Shown one piece after another: positions 31,851 to 43,446 of a stretch of 64,000 nt of DNA (position 1 is the stretch's first letter; each line of letters starts with the position of its first letter). The notes beneath the pieces are model-generated. The model saw nothing but the letters and a program-made list of their open reading frames with translations. It was not told the origin of the DNA and searched no databases. The DNA is from Tricholoma matsutake (lineage: Eukaryota > Basidiomycota > Agaricomycetes > Agaricales > Tricholomataceae). A program made the position numbers and the translations under genes. The DNA lies in contig AP026548.1 in assembly GCA_026075535.2 (NCBI GenBank), positions 930,001 to 994,000 on the forward strand, in the 5' to 3' direction.

Positions 31851-32137
31851 CCTACCCAGCATTCAGATACTAACCTAACTAAAACCTAACTTGTGTTATT
31901 GTTGTATATTCTATCTCTTGCACAAAATAACATACAAGTAGCCATGAGTTACCTGTGAGTACTATGTATCTACCCATATACCTACAGGTACTTGCACACT
32001 AGTGAGTTCTACACTTGTGGATCTGGGTCATCCATGGGAAAATACTCATGTGGATCCAAGTCACATTTTTCTATGTGAGAATACTCATGAGTTTGGATCT
32101 GGGTCACCCATGGGTGCACTCATGCTATGCCTTATCC

Positions 32138-33195
32138 TCACCCAACGTGGGTATGGAAACTTATCAAAACCATCTATGGGTTGCATCAGGGAGCAAAAAA
32201 TTGGTATGATGCATTAACTCAAGCACTTACCAAATTAGGCTTCAAATGATTGGAGGCCAATCATGGGCTCTTCTTCAAGGAGGAAGGGGGCCAGTTGGTG
32301 ATTCTTGCGATACATGTTGATGATTGCTTGATGACCAGGAGTACAACAAAGCTGGTGGCAAAGGTTAAGATTGATCTGAATGAAAAGTACAAACTCACAG
32401 ATCTGCAAACTGGCCAAGATCAACCGAAACCTTGCAGAACACAGTCGCACTTTCCCAACATGCCTACATCAAATCCCTCCTGTCCAGATTCAACTTCAAT
32501 GATTTAAAACCCTCGTTGACTCCCATGGATCCAAATGCACAACTCACTGTGTTGCAATCCCCTTCAAAGCATGAGGATCTTGCTAGGATGTGAAATGTGC
32601 CTTATTGCAAGGCCATTGGATCACTTATGTATGCAGCGATGGGAACTGGACTGGACATTGTGTTTGCTGTGTTGACCATGTCTCAATTCTCACAGAACCT
32701 GGGCTAGGAGCACTGGGAGGCTGTGAAGTGCATCTTTTGCTACCTGAAGGGAACAGTGGTGATAAAGGACTGCTGGAGTATACAGATGCAGACAGGGCTT
32801 CTCAAGAGTACAGATGGGCAATTTCAGGGTATGTCTTCATGATTGATGGAGGAGCTGTTTCCTGGTCTTCAAAAAAGCAGGAACTCATCACGCTATCCAC
32901 AATGGAGGCCAAATATGTTGCTGCAACTCACGCCACAAAAGAGGTGATGTGGCTGTGCTGTCTTATCTCCAAAGTTTTTGGAACCCTGGACAATCCTACA
33001 ACCCTGTTTAGCAACAGCCAATCTGCAATTGTACTCACAAAAGATGGCCATTACCATGCCCAAACAAAACACATTGATATTCAGTACCATTACATCCAGT
33101 ACATTGTTGAGGCTGGCCACATCAAACTCATCTACTGCCCTACCCATGAGATGACAGCCAATGTTCTCACAAAAGTGCTGCTAGTGCAAAGGTGA
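32138..33195 (+). pseudogene. pol: Copia remnant 1: RT C-terminus and RNase H
   Basis: Frame resumes as WKLIKTIYGLHQGAKNWYDALTQAL, a TGA (CGA-derived), then LEANHGLFFKE and LAIHVDDCL, where the catalytic Asp pair is intact. A frameshift follows near 32430. The RNase H part has ISGYVFMIDGGAVSWSSKKQELI, STMEAKYVAATHATKEV and SNSQSAIVLTKDGHYHAQTKHIDIQYHYI. A polypurine tract (TTTGAGGGGGAG, 33229-33240) and LTR follow. Confidence 0.8.
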
Positions 33196-33240
33196 GGCAC
33201 TTTGCGAGTGCCCTTGGACTTGCAACAGTTTGAGGGGGAG

Positions 33241-33613
33241 TGTTGGGATGCAAATCATAAGCCGGCGGAGTTGCATGCAGTGCAACAATGCGTCGATGTG
33301 AAATTCACATGGAGTTACAAAGGTTTCATGTCTCGTTATTTTCTGCATTTAAAAAAAAGATTGTAGCCTACATACTGTACAGCCTGAGGGCTATTCTCAT
33401 AGTTACATAAAGTATATAAAAACCTACCTACTTTGTAGTGTAAACCTCAGTCCATTCTATGCTGACTGAGGTGAGAACTTCAACCTACCATTTACTTATT
33501 CTTACTAACTTCTCGTAGTATTTGATTACATTAGGTACTACTTTAATGTGACAATACAGTCTGTTCTATGCTGACTGAGTATTTGATTCCATTACTCTGC
33601 AGCAGTGCAACAT
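33241..33613 (+). repeat. 3' LTR of copia remnant 1 (right end approximate)
   Basis: Starts TGTTGGGATGCAAATC right after the polypurine tract. The end is placed at CAGTGCAACA by analogy only, since no 5' LTR survives. It contains two imperfect hairpins starting CAGTC and closing GACTGAG at 33448 and 33557. Confidence 0.55.
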
Positions 33614-34120
33614 AGATCCTATACTGTCCCATAGAGCCCATAGTGGTTATAGACACATTTATCTTCTGTATAAGGCCCCTATTAGTGCTAATGTAGTACT
33701 CCCATAGCTCTCCTGTGGTACTCCCATATCTCTATTGCAATGCTATTACAGAACTACATACTACTGCATAGAGGCTCAGACCATAGCCTAGTAGTTACAT
33801 CACAAATAACAATCAGCCATATTTGCATTCCTACTCATTGACATTGCACAGTAAATAAAACATGTTGTAGAATACAGGTAGTAATGTTCTGGCCCAGCTT
33901 GGCCCCAAAGCCCCAGCTTGGCCCCAAAGCCCCAGCTTGGGCTTGGGCTGAGGTGGCTTTGGCTTTCTTGAGACCTGGGCCAGGCCAAAGCCCCACTCAT
34001 GGCTTGGCACAAGCCATGGCTTTTGGCATGCAATATCATATTAGGTGGTGGGAGACTATTGTGTGTGGAGAAGGATGTGCAGCACAGTGGAAAATGATTG
34101 TGCACATTCTCTGGAAATAG
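33614..34120. other. Intergenic DNA with a short GC-rich tandem/inverted repeat
   Basis: 33890-33945 has about three copies of CCCAGCTTGGCCCCAAAG. 33960-34030 has inverted GGCTTTGG/CCAAAGCC and ATGGCTTGGCACAAGCCAT elements. Possibly a small DNA transposon; no ends defined. No gene seen. Confidence 0.4.
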
Positions 34121-34317
34121 CTGACTTAATCCTGGCTGCTTTGGCTGCCCTGAGATGCCCTGAGGAGTGTAAATTATGCAGATAGCACAAACTCATAATT
34201 AGTAATTTAATCCAAAAGGTCATGTGATATTAAATTTATATCAACAATGATAAATTACACTATATTTAGCCTTCTCAGGGCATCACAAGGCAGCCAGGGT
34301 AGCCAGGATAAAGTCAG
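34121..34317. mobile_element. 197-bp MITE-like element
   Basis: Long TIRs: CTGACTTAATCCTGGCTGC at the left and, on the minus strand, CTGACTTTATCCTGGCTACC at the right. The similarity continues about 45 bp inward (GCCCTGAG blocks). AT-rich, non-coding centre. Target duplication not resolved. Confidence 0.7.
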
Positions 34318-34920
34318 TTTTTGCAGAGTTGTAGAGCACCTTCCAGGTGAGTCCTGCATCAAAACTCAAGGCCGAGGGATTATCTGAGCAGCAAAATGGA
34401 ATGGGATAACATTTGGGTGCCATTGATTAAGACAAATGAAGCCTCATATTACATATTGAGCATGAACACAAGAAGAATGTGGAAACATGAGAAGAACCAA
34501 GAGTGCAAAAAGAATGCAAAACACATTGAGAACAGAACATGACAAGAACAGAGGATGCAATAAGAACATGAAAACACATAGAGAGCTAAATCCAGCCCCA
34601 GGATCACAAGAAGGACATGAAAACATGCTGAGAACAGAGAATGCAATGAGAGCTGAGAATGTGATAAAAACATTAAAAGACATCAAGACAGGGTGTGCCC
34701 AATGCACAACATCATTTAGATTGGATAGAATGAGGCAGAACAACACATGCACCTAGAATGCAGGCTAGAAAGTCTCAGAGCCAGTTCATGTTGGTAGTTG
34801 TTGGCATGTTGCTTATCAAGAAGAAAAAATGTTCAGCATCCTGGCACAGTATCACACACTGTCCACACTGAGTCATATTCAGCCTCTCCTGGTAGCACAG
34901 CATTATTTGGACAATGGTGT
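34318..34920. other. Purine-rich intergenic DNA
   Basis: 34440-34690 is A/G-rich with irregular AGAACA, CATGA and AATGC repeats; long frames on both strands follow this composition. The last bases GGTGT (34916-34920) are the left target copy of copia 2. No gene recognised. Confidence 0.35.
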
Positions 34921-35300
34921 TGTTGACATGTACACCGGGAATGGGTATCATCATATCCAACGATATGGTCTTTGATCCCATCACCAACATCCCATTATGG
35001 TGTGTCGGTATTCCGATCATCCCTTTATGGCATGTCAGCTATTGGTAACAAGTCTTGTGGAATGCTCCCTTTATACTCACTCTTTGCTGGTTACCTTTAT
35101 GACTTTTAGTATATATACCCTACAATATTAGTTAGACACTCAGTCAATTATACATTGACTGAGGTGAGTAATGTTCCATAGAACCTTACATACTAGATTA
35201 CTAATAGTACCATGTCTATTATTATCTAGGTACTATTTGCTTGTATATAGTCAATTATACATCGACTGAGTCTATTATTATCTAGGATCAATTCTCTACA
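34921..35300 (+). repeat. 5' LTR of copia 2
   Basis: Begins TGTTGACATGTACACCGGG and ends GATCAATTCTCTACA. It has a TATATATACCC promoter-like motif near 35110 and two CAGTC..GACTGAG hairpins about 107 bp apart (35141 and 35248), the first followed by a splice-donor-like GGTGAGTA. Confidence 0.85.
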
Positions 35301-35489
35301 AGTCATGGGCCACTCCCATCTCTTTTGAGCGATGGTAGATAATCTCCTAGCCACTCGACGCTTTGCTATGTCATTTTTTTGTGATCGAAAATCCAATCTC
35401 TATCCTGTTTCGGATCATGGATTACCCTTTGTGCAATCAAAACCCCTAGATGGCCTCTTTGAATCCCAAAATTTTTCCCTATACCCAAC

Positions 35490-36487
35490 ATGACAGAATC
35501 TAGCCCTCCCTCGGTTACCCCGATGAAACTCTCAGTTCAATATTCCGGTGAGAAACTTGACAAACTTAAATCAAATTACAAGGAATGGTGCAAGTAAATT
35601 ACCATCACCCTTTCATTGAATGGTCTCTACAACTATGTCGCCGGCACAATCACTGCACCTGCTACCTCCGAAACTCGAGCATTAATCAACTGGAAGGCCA
35701 ACTCCTGTCTTGCATACACATTTCTAGCTTCTAGCATTGTTCCATCCGAATGCCCTTTTATATCTATGGAAAAGGACATGACTGCAAATTGGGAGGCACT
35801 TTGCAAACGACACCAGAATGAGGGTCCAGTTTGTCAAGTCCAGCTGTTACAACAGGCTCTCACTATTCAATGCACCACCAAGACCCCCCTTCCTGAGACA
35901 GCTGACAAAATTTGTGCTCTCATTGACTGCACATTTGCTATGGGGGATATTAAACCCAACCTCCTTTGTTGTATTGCTCTCCTAAACTCCCTCAGCAACA
36001 ATTTCCCTCATGCACATTCTATCATTTCCCATGACATTGCCGCATCTACAAAAGAATCCCCCTACACATCAAAGGATATCCACTCTTTTTTGGAAAATGA
36101 ACAATCCCTCCTTGAGAACGACCATTGAATGGACCCCCGACCATCTGTGGCTCTCACCATACATATTAAATCGACAAAGCCGCTCAACAGACCCATTTGC
36201 AGGAACCCCAATTGCAAGAAAATGGGACATTCAACCAAATATTGCATTAAAACAGGGGGAGGAATGGCTGGAAAACCAATTGAAGAGTCTGTGGCAGCAC
36301 AGAGAGCAGCTCGAGACAAAGGGAAGAAGGTCGGTAATTTGTCTAGCCTTAATCCAAAGGTCCCAATTACTGTGAAAGACGTTAATGGACGAGCCTTCAC
36401 TGTTATGGTGGATTCTGACCCTGCAAAACCCCAACCCAACAGTTACCCTCCATTCACTGGACTAGCTTCCCACAGGTTCGATTGAGG
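35490..36487 (+). pseudogene. gag: Copia 2 gag
   Basis: Starts MTESSPPSVTPMKLSVQYSG. A TAA follows EWCK near 35596, then a long frame with YTSKDIHSFLENEQ, a TGA after LLENDH (CGA-type), and a zinc knuckle CRNPNCKKMGHSTKYC (CX4CX4HX4C) near 36198-36246. GGGMAGKPIEE follows, as in other fungal copia Gag proteins. It would form the particle and bind RNA. Confidence 0.75.
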
Positions 36488-36489
36488 AG

Positions 36490-38075
36490 GTGGAATATGA
36501 GGGGTGGCTTGTCATCGAGGAGGAGTTAACCACAACTGTTGACTGGACCAACAACACCACAACCCCTGGAGAAGAGGCATTCACTGTCAAACCACTTAAC
36601 CAAACTCAACGCTCCCAGGTTTTGCTTGCCAATTTCCCTTTTATTATTGATACAGGTGTGACAAGTCCACATCTCACCAGACAAGGCTGACTTCCTTACC
36701 CTTTGATCAATCCCACCCTGCCCTGTGAAAGGTGTTGGGGGATCCTCCATTATCGCAATCGGTGTTGGTGACATAAAACTACACATTGCTCAGGGCACAT
36801 CAATCATATTACATAATGTGCTTTACATCCCAAATGCAGCAGTCCAACTTATCTCAGTCGGTTCCCTCACCGACGACTCGAATGCTGTGGCTCATTTCGA
36901 TAATTCCTCATGCTGGGTCACAGATAAATCTATGGGAGCACTCATTGCCCATGGAACTCTACTTCCCAATAAGAAGCTATATTCACTCAATTTGTACTCA
37001 GCCACCGCTGACCATGCATTCACTGTCCACAAGTCCCCCAATCTGGAAACCTGGCACTGCCATCTTGGCCATGCAAATTATCAATCCCTTTGGGATATGG
37101 CCAAAAAGGGCACACTCACAGGTGCACCCATCATCTCCACATCTAGACCAACCAAATGTGAATCTTGTGTCCTTGGCAAACAGACAAAGACACCAGTTCC
37201 AAAGAAGCATGAGGAGGGGATTGGTCATAAGGTGACATGGAAGTTGAAAAAAGTTTGGGTGGATTTATTGGGTCCGCATGCGGTCAAATCTCATAATGGA
37301 AATTCTTATGTTATGGATATCGTCAACAATTATACATCTTTTCCATGGTCGATACCACTTTGTAACAAAGATGACTTGTTTCCCAAACTGAAAGCTTGGG
37401 AATTATCCCGGGAAAATGAAATGGGACTTAAAGTCAGAATTTACATCACAGACAACAGAGAATTAAAGTCTCATGAGATGGAAGCGTGGCTTAAAACATG
37501 GGAACAGAACAACATTTTACGGCCCCGTACACTTCAGGCCATATTGGGCAAGTGAAACACATGCATTGTACCCTTATGGCTAAGGCTTTGGGTTTACCGA
37601 CCAACCTTTGGGATGAATTTTATCTAACGGCTTCTCATTTACATGCCAAAACCACTACACAATTACTTCAAGGGTGCACACCTTGGGAACTCTGGCATGG
37701 ATGCAAACCTGACTATTCATATATGCATGAGATCGGTTGCCACGCCTTTGTTCTCATCCCAAAGAAGGACAACCCAAAGATTTTTGAATGATCCATTGAA
37801 TGTGTACTCATTGGATATGACCTAAAGTCCAAGTCTTACCAATGCTATAATAGGGCCACATGGAAAGTCCACAGTTCTTATCATGTTCATTTCCTTGAAA
37901 GCCACAATGGACATGTCCCACCCACCCCACTACCTTTGGACAATACCATTAAGGAACCTGTTCAGAATGAACCCAGCTTCACCCTTTTACCCACAAACAA
38001 CAATGAGGATGATGAATCCTTCCACCCGTTGAACACTGCTGAGTCAAATGATTCTGTCAAAGAGGACGAGGTATA
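36490..38075 (+). pseudogene. pol: Copia 2 protease and integrase
   Basis: The protease is marked by FIIDTGVTSPHL (catalytic DTG), with a frameshift near 36700. Then GVGDIKLHI, NVLYIPNAAVQLISVG and the integrase zinc motif WHCHLGHANYQSLW..CESCVLG. Core motifs: WVDLLGP (first Asp) and YITDNREL (second Asp). After a frameshift near 37500, GQVKHMHCTLM stands where the family has GxVERMHRTLM, so the catalytic Glu is read as Lys and two Arg codons are gone. NPKIFE-TGA-SIECVLIGYD again has TGA for Arg. The acidic tail ends at KEDEV near 38075. Confidence 0.75.
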
Positions 38076-38349
38076 ATTATTACTGACCCCCTTCCATGCC
38101 GCTCATCTCGGGTACCTATCCCTACTGAGAAACATCCAAATGGAGGACCAAACACCACCAGAATGGTAGCAGCTGTTCAGAATCTTGAAACAGTGCTACC
38201 TGAATCAAAGAAGCCCACCATGAATGCAGAGCTGCCACTATTGCTGCCCGATCAGGAAATCACCATCATATACCAACCGTCGATTATGATCATGACATCA
38301 TTGATGGACTATGTCAATCATTCAACAACCTTAACCTGGGTGATCAGGC

Positions 38350-39992
38350 GCATCAACTTCAAGCTTTGATTTTGGAGATGACAGATTTTGATCCCGAGTC
38401 ACTCCAATTTGAGGATGAACCCAAAACTTGGGAAGAGGCAAAGAATTCAGGGGATGCAGAATGATGGCAGGCAGGGTATCTTGACAAATTGAAGTCCCTG
38501 AAGGACATGGGAGTCTATAAACTTATTCCCAGGGGTGACGTACCTCAAGGTAAATGAATTTGTAGGGGCCGGCCAGTTTTCCATATCAAACGCAATGAAA
38601 GTGGTCAAGCCGTAAGGTGGAAAGTCCAACTCATTTTTCAGGGCTTTGAACAAATTTATGGTAGGGACTATACAAAGACATGCTCACCTACTGCGCGCAT
38701 GGAATCTTGGTGAATCCTACTTCATATAGCCACTTCTCTGGGATGGGATGCTCAACAAATTGACATCAAAACTGCTTTCCTTGATGGGATACTCCCTGCA
38801 GATGAGGTCCAGTACATGCAACAACCTGAAGGATTTGAAGAGTCAGGTCATGAAGACTGGGTCTGGCAGCTTCAGTGGGGGTTATATGGCATGAAGCAGA
38901 GCAGAAGGATATGGAATCAAACTCTTAATGCTCAAATGATTACCTGGGGGTTTACACACCTTATTTGTGAGTCCTGCATTTATTACAAGAAATTGGACAC
39001 TGGTATTATTATCGCCGCAGTACATGTCAACGATTATCTGTCTATTGCCGATTCCAAGGACGAAAATGAACATTTTAAAAACCAAATGCAGGAGGTGTGG
39101 ACAATCTCCGAGCTTGGTACTGCCCACTTCATTGTCGGTATCACTGTTACCTGGAATCGACACCTGCACACGGTCGTGCTTTCACAGACTGCCCTCATCG
39201 ATAAAATTGTCGATCAATTTGGCCAACAAGATGCAACACCCATTTCCACCCCCCTTGAGCCTGGTATTAAATTACGGCATACAAACTGACAGAATATGTC
39301 TGCAGACAAGCTATCACAACTCAACAAACTGCCTTACCGTTCCCTCGTCAGGTGTCTTCTTTACCTTGCCATTTCCACACATCCTGATATTGCATATGCT
39401 GTACAACAATTATCTCAATACCTTGACAGTTACTCTTTTGACCACTGGAGTGTGGCAACATGGCTAGTCCGGTATTTAAAGGGAACTCATGATCTCAAGC
39501 TCTACCTGGGGCGGCAACAATTCTATCTCCCTTTGTGCATTCAGCGACTCTGACTGGGCCAATTGCCTTGATATGCGTCGAAGTGTTGGAGGGTATACTT
39601 GCAACCTCGGATCAGGAGCCCTTTCTTGGACTGCCAGGAAACAAAAAGTTGTTGCAGTATCCTCTTGCAAAGTGGAATATGTTGCCGCATTTGAGACTGC
39701 AAAGGAATGTATTTGAATACGTGCTCTACTAAATGCTATAGGATACCCACAGTCCACCCCCACAACCATTCTTTGCAATAACACGGCTACCAAGACACTG
39801 TCCAAGGACCCTTTGCTCCACTCAAGGGTTAAACACGTCAATATCAAATACCATTTCCTTCAGGAACAAGTTCAGTCTGGCACCTTACAGCTCCAATATA
39901 TCAATACCAGGGATAATGTCATGGATCTATTCATCAAAGCACTGGACATCAAACAATTCACATATCTATGCTCATTCTTGGGCCTACATTAA
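38350..39992 (+). pseudogene. pol: Copia 2 reverse transcriptase and RNase H
   Basis: RT begins near MTDFDPESLQFED; WEEAKNSGDAE, RPVFHIKRNESG and QIDIKTAFLDGIL are conserved blocks. The catalytic box reads AVHVNDYL instead of VDD: codon 39029-39031 is AAC after GTC, a CG-to-CA loss of the first Asp. TGA replaces Arg after SGDAE, VPQGK, RMESW and RHTN. The C-terminal RNase H keeps FSDSDWANC, GALSWTARKQKVVAVSSCKVEYVAA and VKHVNIKYHF. Several frameshifts. Confidence 0.8.
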
Positions 39993-40002
39993 CCCGATTC
40001 CA

Positions 40003-40033
40003 TATGAGGAGGAGTGTCCCCAGTGAGGAGGAG
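40003..40033 (+). promoter_or_regulatory. Duplicated polypurine tract of copia 2
   Basis: TGAGGAGGAGTGT occurs twice in a row, the second copy abutting the 3' LTR. One tract would be enough for plus-strand priming. Confidence 0.6.
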
Positions 40034-40415
40034 TGTTGAGATGTACACCGGGAACAGGTATCATCGTATCTGACAATATGGTCTTTGATCCCATCACCGA
40101 CATCCCATTATGGTGTGTCAGTATTCCGATCATCCCTTTATGGCATGTCAGCTATTGGTAACAAGTCTTTTGGAATGCTCCCTTTATACTCACTCTTTGC
40201 TGGTTACCTTTATGACTTCTAGTATATATACCCTACAATATTAGTTAGACACCTCAGTCAATTATACATCAACTGAGGTGAGTAACGTTCCATAGAACCT
40301 TACATACTAGATTACTAAATGTACCATAGTCTATTATTATCTAGGTACTATTTGCTTGTATATAGTCAGTTATACATCGACTGAGTCTATTATTATCTAG
40401 GATCGATTCTCTACA
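40034..40415 (+). repeat. 3' LTR of copia 2
   Basis: TGTTGAGATGTACACCGGG to GATTCTCTACA, matching 34921-35300 with mostly transition differences. Both hairpins are kept. Confidence 0.85.
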
Positions 40416-41160
40416 GGTGTATCATTGCATCATCACCGCAGACCCATGCACTACAAATCCTCCTACCCCTCCATACACACCTCCATTGTATCATCCTGCA
40501 ATGGAGTTATTCATCATTTGGATGATGCAGAATCAGTGAGACAAGTCTTGAGTCCTGACTTTGAAAGCTTTACTTCTAGCAAAGAAAAACATACTGATGG
40601 GCCTTCACAAACAGAAACATGTCAAGTACACATGCAAGTTGAGAAGACCTTGTTATAGTGAAGTATGCATGCTGGAAGAAGAAAGGAGTGCCCAAAATCC
40701 AAAGCAGAAAAAGAGAGGAACTAGAGCTGCATACCAGAGAACAAGTACAAATACTACTTGACAACTAGCCTGGACTCCTGGAGATTACTGAATGAAATAG
40801 AACCACACAGTATGCAGCAATGACAAAGGCCACAACAGGACCTGAATCAGAACAAACAGCACACAGACATGAGACACCAACAGTAATTCATGGAAGACTG
40901 GCAGGAGGCTAGGTGCAGGCAGGGGAGGCTGAACCAGCAAGATAGGACACAAGACAACAGATAGACAATGAGGCCAGTGCAAACAGCAATAGATGGGTAT
41001 TTTGCAAACACATGGACAGATAGCAACCAATGATGGCAAGAAGGGAACAGGGAGCCACCACCAGGGCAGGTAAGGTGGGGAGACCATGACCCACACAAAC
41101 AGGACCCAGGACCACTGCCGGAGAAGGTACCAGCCAGAAGGGTGAACACACCACTCAAAT
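40416..41160. other. DNA between copia 2 and LINE ORF2, possible LINE ORF1 remnant
   Basis: The position fits ORF1 of the LINE, which in Tad elements is a Gag-like protein with zinc knuckles. The frames are short and broken (KQKKRGTRAAYQRTSTN near 40700), and no zinc knuckle can be read. I see nothing else here. Confidence 0.3.
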
Positions 41161-41386
41161 ATGTCTGAAAACCCACAAGAGGAATGGCCAAGTAGGCCCC
41201 TGCAGATCCATCAGCAAAATGTCAACAAATCACTAATAAGCCAGCTGGACCTGTTAGCAAGTCTGAGACAAGATGACTACGACATATGCACTATACAAGA
41301 ACCTTACATTGACTTCAATGGTAAGACATGCACCAATGGGCAGTGGATCACAGTGTACCCCAACACCCACAAAGAACACCCAGATA

Positions 41387-42848
41387 TAGTGTTTGAAAGT
41401 CCAGTCTATTGGACTGAAAAAAGACCGTGGACTGAACCAAACCAGACTGATTGCAACCAGACCATTGGTTGTGGTTGCCCTAACATTCTCAGAAGTCCAG
41501 TTCACGGTTCATCCATGGTAGAACATCTTAGTAGACTGCCCAAAGACTGACCACAACCAGTTGAAGACCAGACGTTCGGTTGCATCAAGCTTGCAAGGCA
41601 TGAAAATATAATACTATATGTATACTACATTTTAAATAAAATAAATACTATTGATACTATCTTATTTATGGGTGAGAGGGCAAGCCCAAGCGAATATCAC
41701 TAATTTCATGAGTGCTTATATACCTGTTGGCAGTGCACAGACCATTTGGTCGTGCTTGTGCTCCCAAAAAACAAAGTGACATGACTTCCCACAGCCACCA
41801 CAAATTCACCACCACCAGTCACTCCATCTCCACCACCACTCCACAAATGGCCACATCAAAAACCCACCATGCTCACTCTGTCTCCACCACCACCACTCCA
41901 CAAACGGCCACATTGACAACCCCCCACACCCCTTCAACCACTGCAAACAGCACACTGTGGCTGCAAACATGCCACGTCATGCACATTCTATGTGTTCGAC
42001 AACTAACACCCATGTTGGAGAAGGCTCCAACACATTATAATTAAGTCTTCTTTCTTATTTTTATTATTCTCTTTTCTATTAATGTTGTTCTTTGCCTATT
42101 TTGTAGGTTTAAATATAACAATGACCCCACCACCCCAGCCTCCTGAGCCACTGCTCATGGGGTGGGTCTTCAACAATGGATGACTGAGCTGGCCAACAAA
42201 CAGAGATGATGACAACCCAGCACTGATGACCAGCCTCCCGAGCCACTGCTCATGGGGTGGATCGTTGATGCTATCTTCAATGACAACAAAGCCAAATGAG
42301 ACAAATGACAATGATGACACGACAGATGGCAACGACACAGCACCACTACCCCACCTGCAAGCCACTGCTTGCAGGGGATGGTGGTGCTGGCAACAACACC
42401 GATAGGGAGTGGATACGACAGCATGAGGGGATGCTGTGGGGTATGTGCAAGGTAAGCACTCCAACCCATAAGCTTGCCATGTCACCACTTACCACCCAAC
42501 TGCCCAACAGTGATGCCATCCATCCAGCACCAGCACCAGCACCCCTCCACCACTGCAAGCCTCTGCTCGCAGGGTGTGAATCTACTTTTAGAATATTTAT
42601 TAGTGTTTAGTCTAGGTTACAATTTGTGTTACTTATGTGGTCCAGACTGGTCCTAAACCAGTCTGGACCAGTTTTAGCTCTGGACTGGTCACAACCGGTC
42701 CAGTAACCATAAGGCAACTGTGATGGACCAGTTTATACCAGTCCAGTCTATGGTTCTGTATATTTTTTGAAATACATGAACTGGTCCAGTCCATGGTTGA
42801 CCCCTGAGGTGGGCAAAAACCTGGACCAGACTGGACTTTCAAACACTA
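41387..42848 (+). mobile_element. hAT-like non-autonomous DNA transposon in the LINE
   Basis: TIRs TAGTGTTTGAAAGTCCAGTC at both ends; flanks CCCAGATA (41379-41386) and CCCAGATG (42849-42856) are an 8-bp duplication with one transition. TAGTG-type ends with 8-bp duplications are typical of hAT. 1462 plus 8 bp is divisible by 3, and the endonuclease frame is indeed unchanged. The interior has CAGTC/GGTCCAG subterminal repeats, a GACCAAATGGTC block (41735-41760), a T-rich intron-like stretch (42045-42106) and hairpins like those of the TIR family. No transposase. Confidence 0.85.
42130..42580 (+). repeat. Hairpin domain of the hAT-like element
   Basis: CCTGCAAGC at 42354-42362 pairs with GCTTGCAGG at 42367-42375 around the loop CACT. 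Imperfect versions (TGAGC-CACT-GCTCATGGGG) lie near 42142 and 42235, and a weaker one near 42550. The same design is found in elements 1, 2, A1 and D, which have unrelated termini. Confidence 0.65.
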
Positions 42849-43446
42849 CCCAGATGCAACAAGGTCAGTGATCCTTGTCAATGCTAACCTAGTACCAGAT
42901 ACATGGAAACAAATCCAGCTTCAACACCTGGACATAACTGCAATAGAAATAACAGGTGAATTCAGTACACTCCACATCATTAATGTCTACAATGATTGTA
43001 ATAACAACAGCACACTAACACATTTATCTGGATACATGCAAAACCAAGACCAACAAAGATACATAGTAGAACCATTAAACATGGTGTGGTTAGGGGACTT
43101 CAATCAACACCATCCACTATGGGATGAAGCCTGAAATGCACATTTTTTCACCCATGAAAACCTAGAACTCACACAACCACTACTGAACATGCTATGGTGG
43201 CACAATATGAAAATGATGTTACCCGCTTTCATGCCAACACTGAAATCCCACAGCACAGGGAATCACACCAGGGTGGATAATGTATTCTGCAGCGAGGGGC
43301 TCATCAACAGCATAGTCAGATATACCACAGATTATGCAGCCATTGTAATGCAGCTCAATATCCAAGTGTCAAGGACAACATTGAAAGCTAGACCAAATTT
43401 CACACTAGCCAACTGGATGGAATCAATATCAACTCTAACAAACTAA

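Larger units (their letters stand above)
28969..32137. mobile_element. Non-coding DNA element inserted in copia remnant 1
   Basis: The ends are inverted repeats: left GGGTAAGGCATAGCATGAGT, and minus strand of the right end GGATAAGGCATAGCATGAGT. Subterminal palindromes such as GGGTCACCCATGGG recur at both ends. The copia RT frame stops at 28968 and resumes at about 32138 in the same frame. A target duplication is not clear. The interior is a tandem ~165-bp repeat plus two solo LTRs; there is no transposase. Confidence 0.75.
34921..40415 (+). mobile_element. Ty1/copia retrotransposon, copia 2, complete structure
   Basis: LTRs of 380 and 382 bp (34921-35300, 40034-40415) flank gag, protease, integrase, RT and RNase H in copia order. 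GGTGT is perfectly duplicated at 34916-34920 and 40416-40420. The LTRs are about 95% alike by eye. All enzymes carry stops, mostly CGA to TGA, plus frameshifts. It sits in unassigned DNA just upstream of the LINE. Confidence 0.9.
41161..43446 (+). pseudogene. LINE ORF2 endonuclease domain (split by hAT-like element)
   Basis: MSENPQEEWPSRPLQIHQQN opens the frame; YDICTIQEPYID is the metal-binding Glu region of the APE-type endonuclease. The frame breaks after NTHKEHPD and resumes past the insert as ATRSVILVNANL. FSTLHIINVYND, MVWLGDFNQHHPLWDE (catalytic GDFNxHH) and NHTRVDNVFCS follow. It would nick target DNA to prime reverse transcription. A TGA after LWDEA is CGA-derived. Confidence 0.8.

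Noticed and set aside
28969..32137. Helitron
   Set aside because: It has inverted terminal repeats and lacks a 3' CTRR hairpin and AT target; no Rep/helicase sequence.
34444..34752. Membrane protein on the minus strand
   Set aside because: The hydrophobic residues follow from the A/G-rich repeat composition of the opposite strand.
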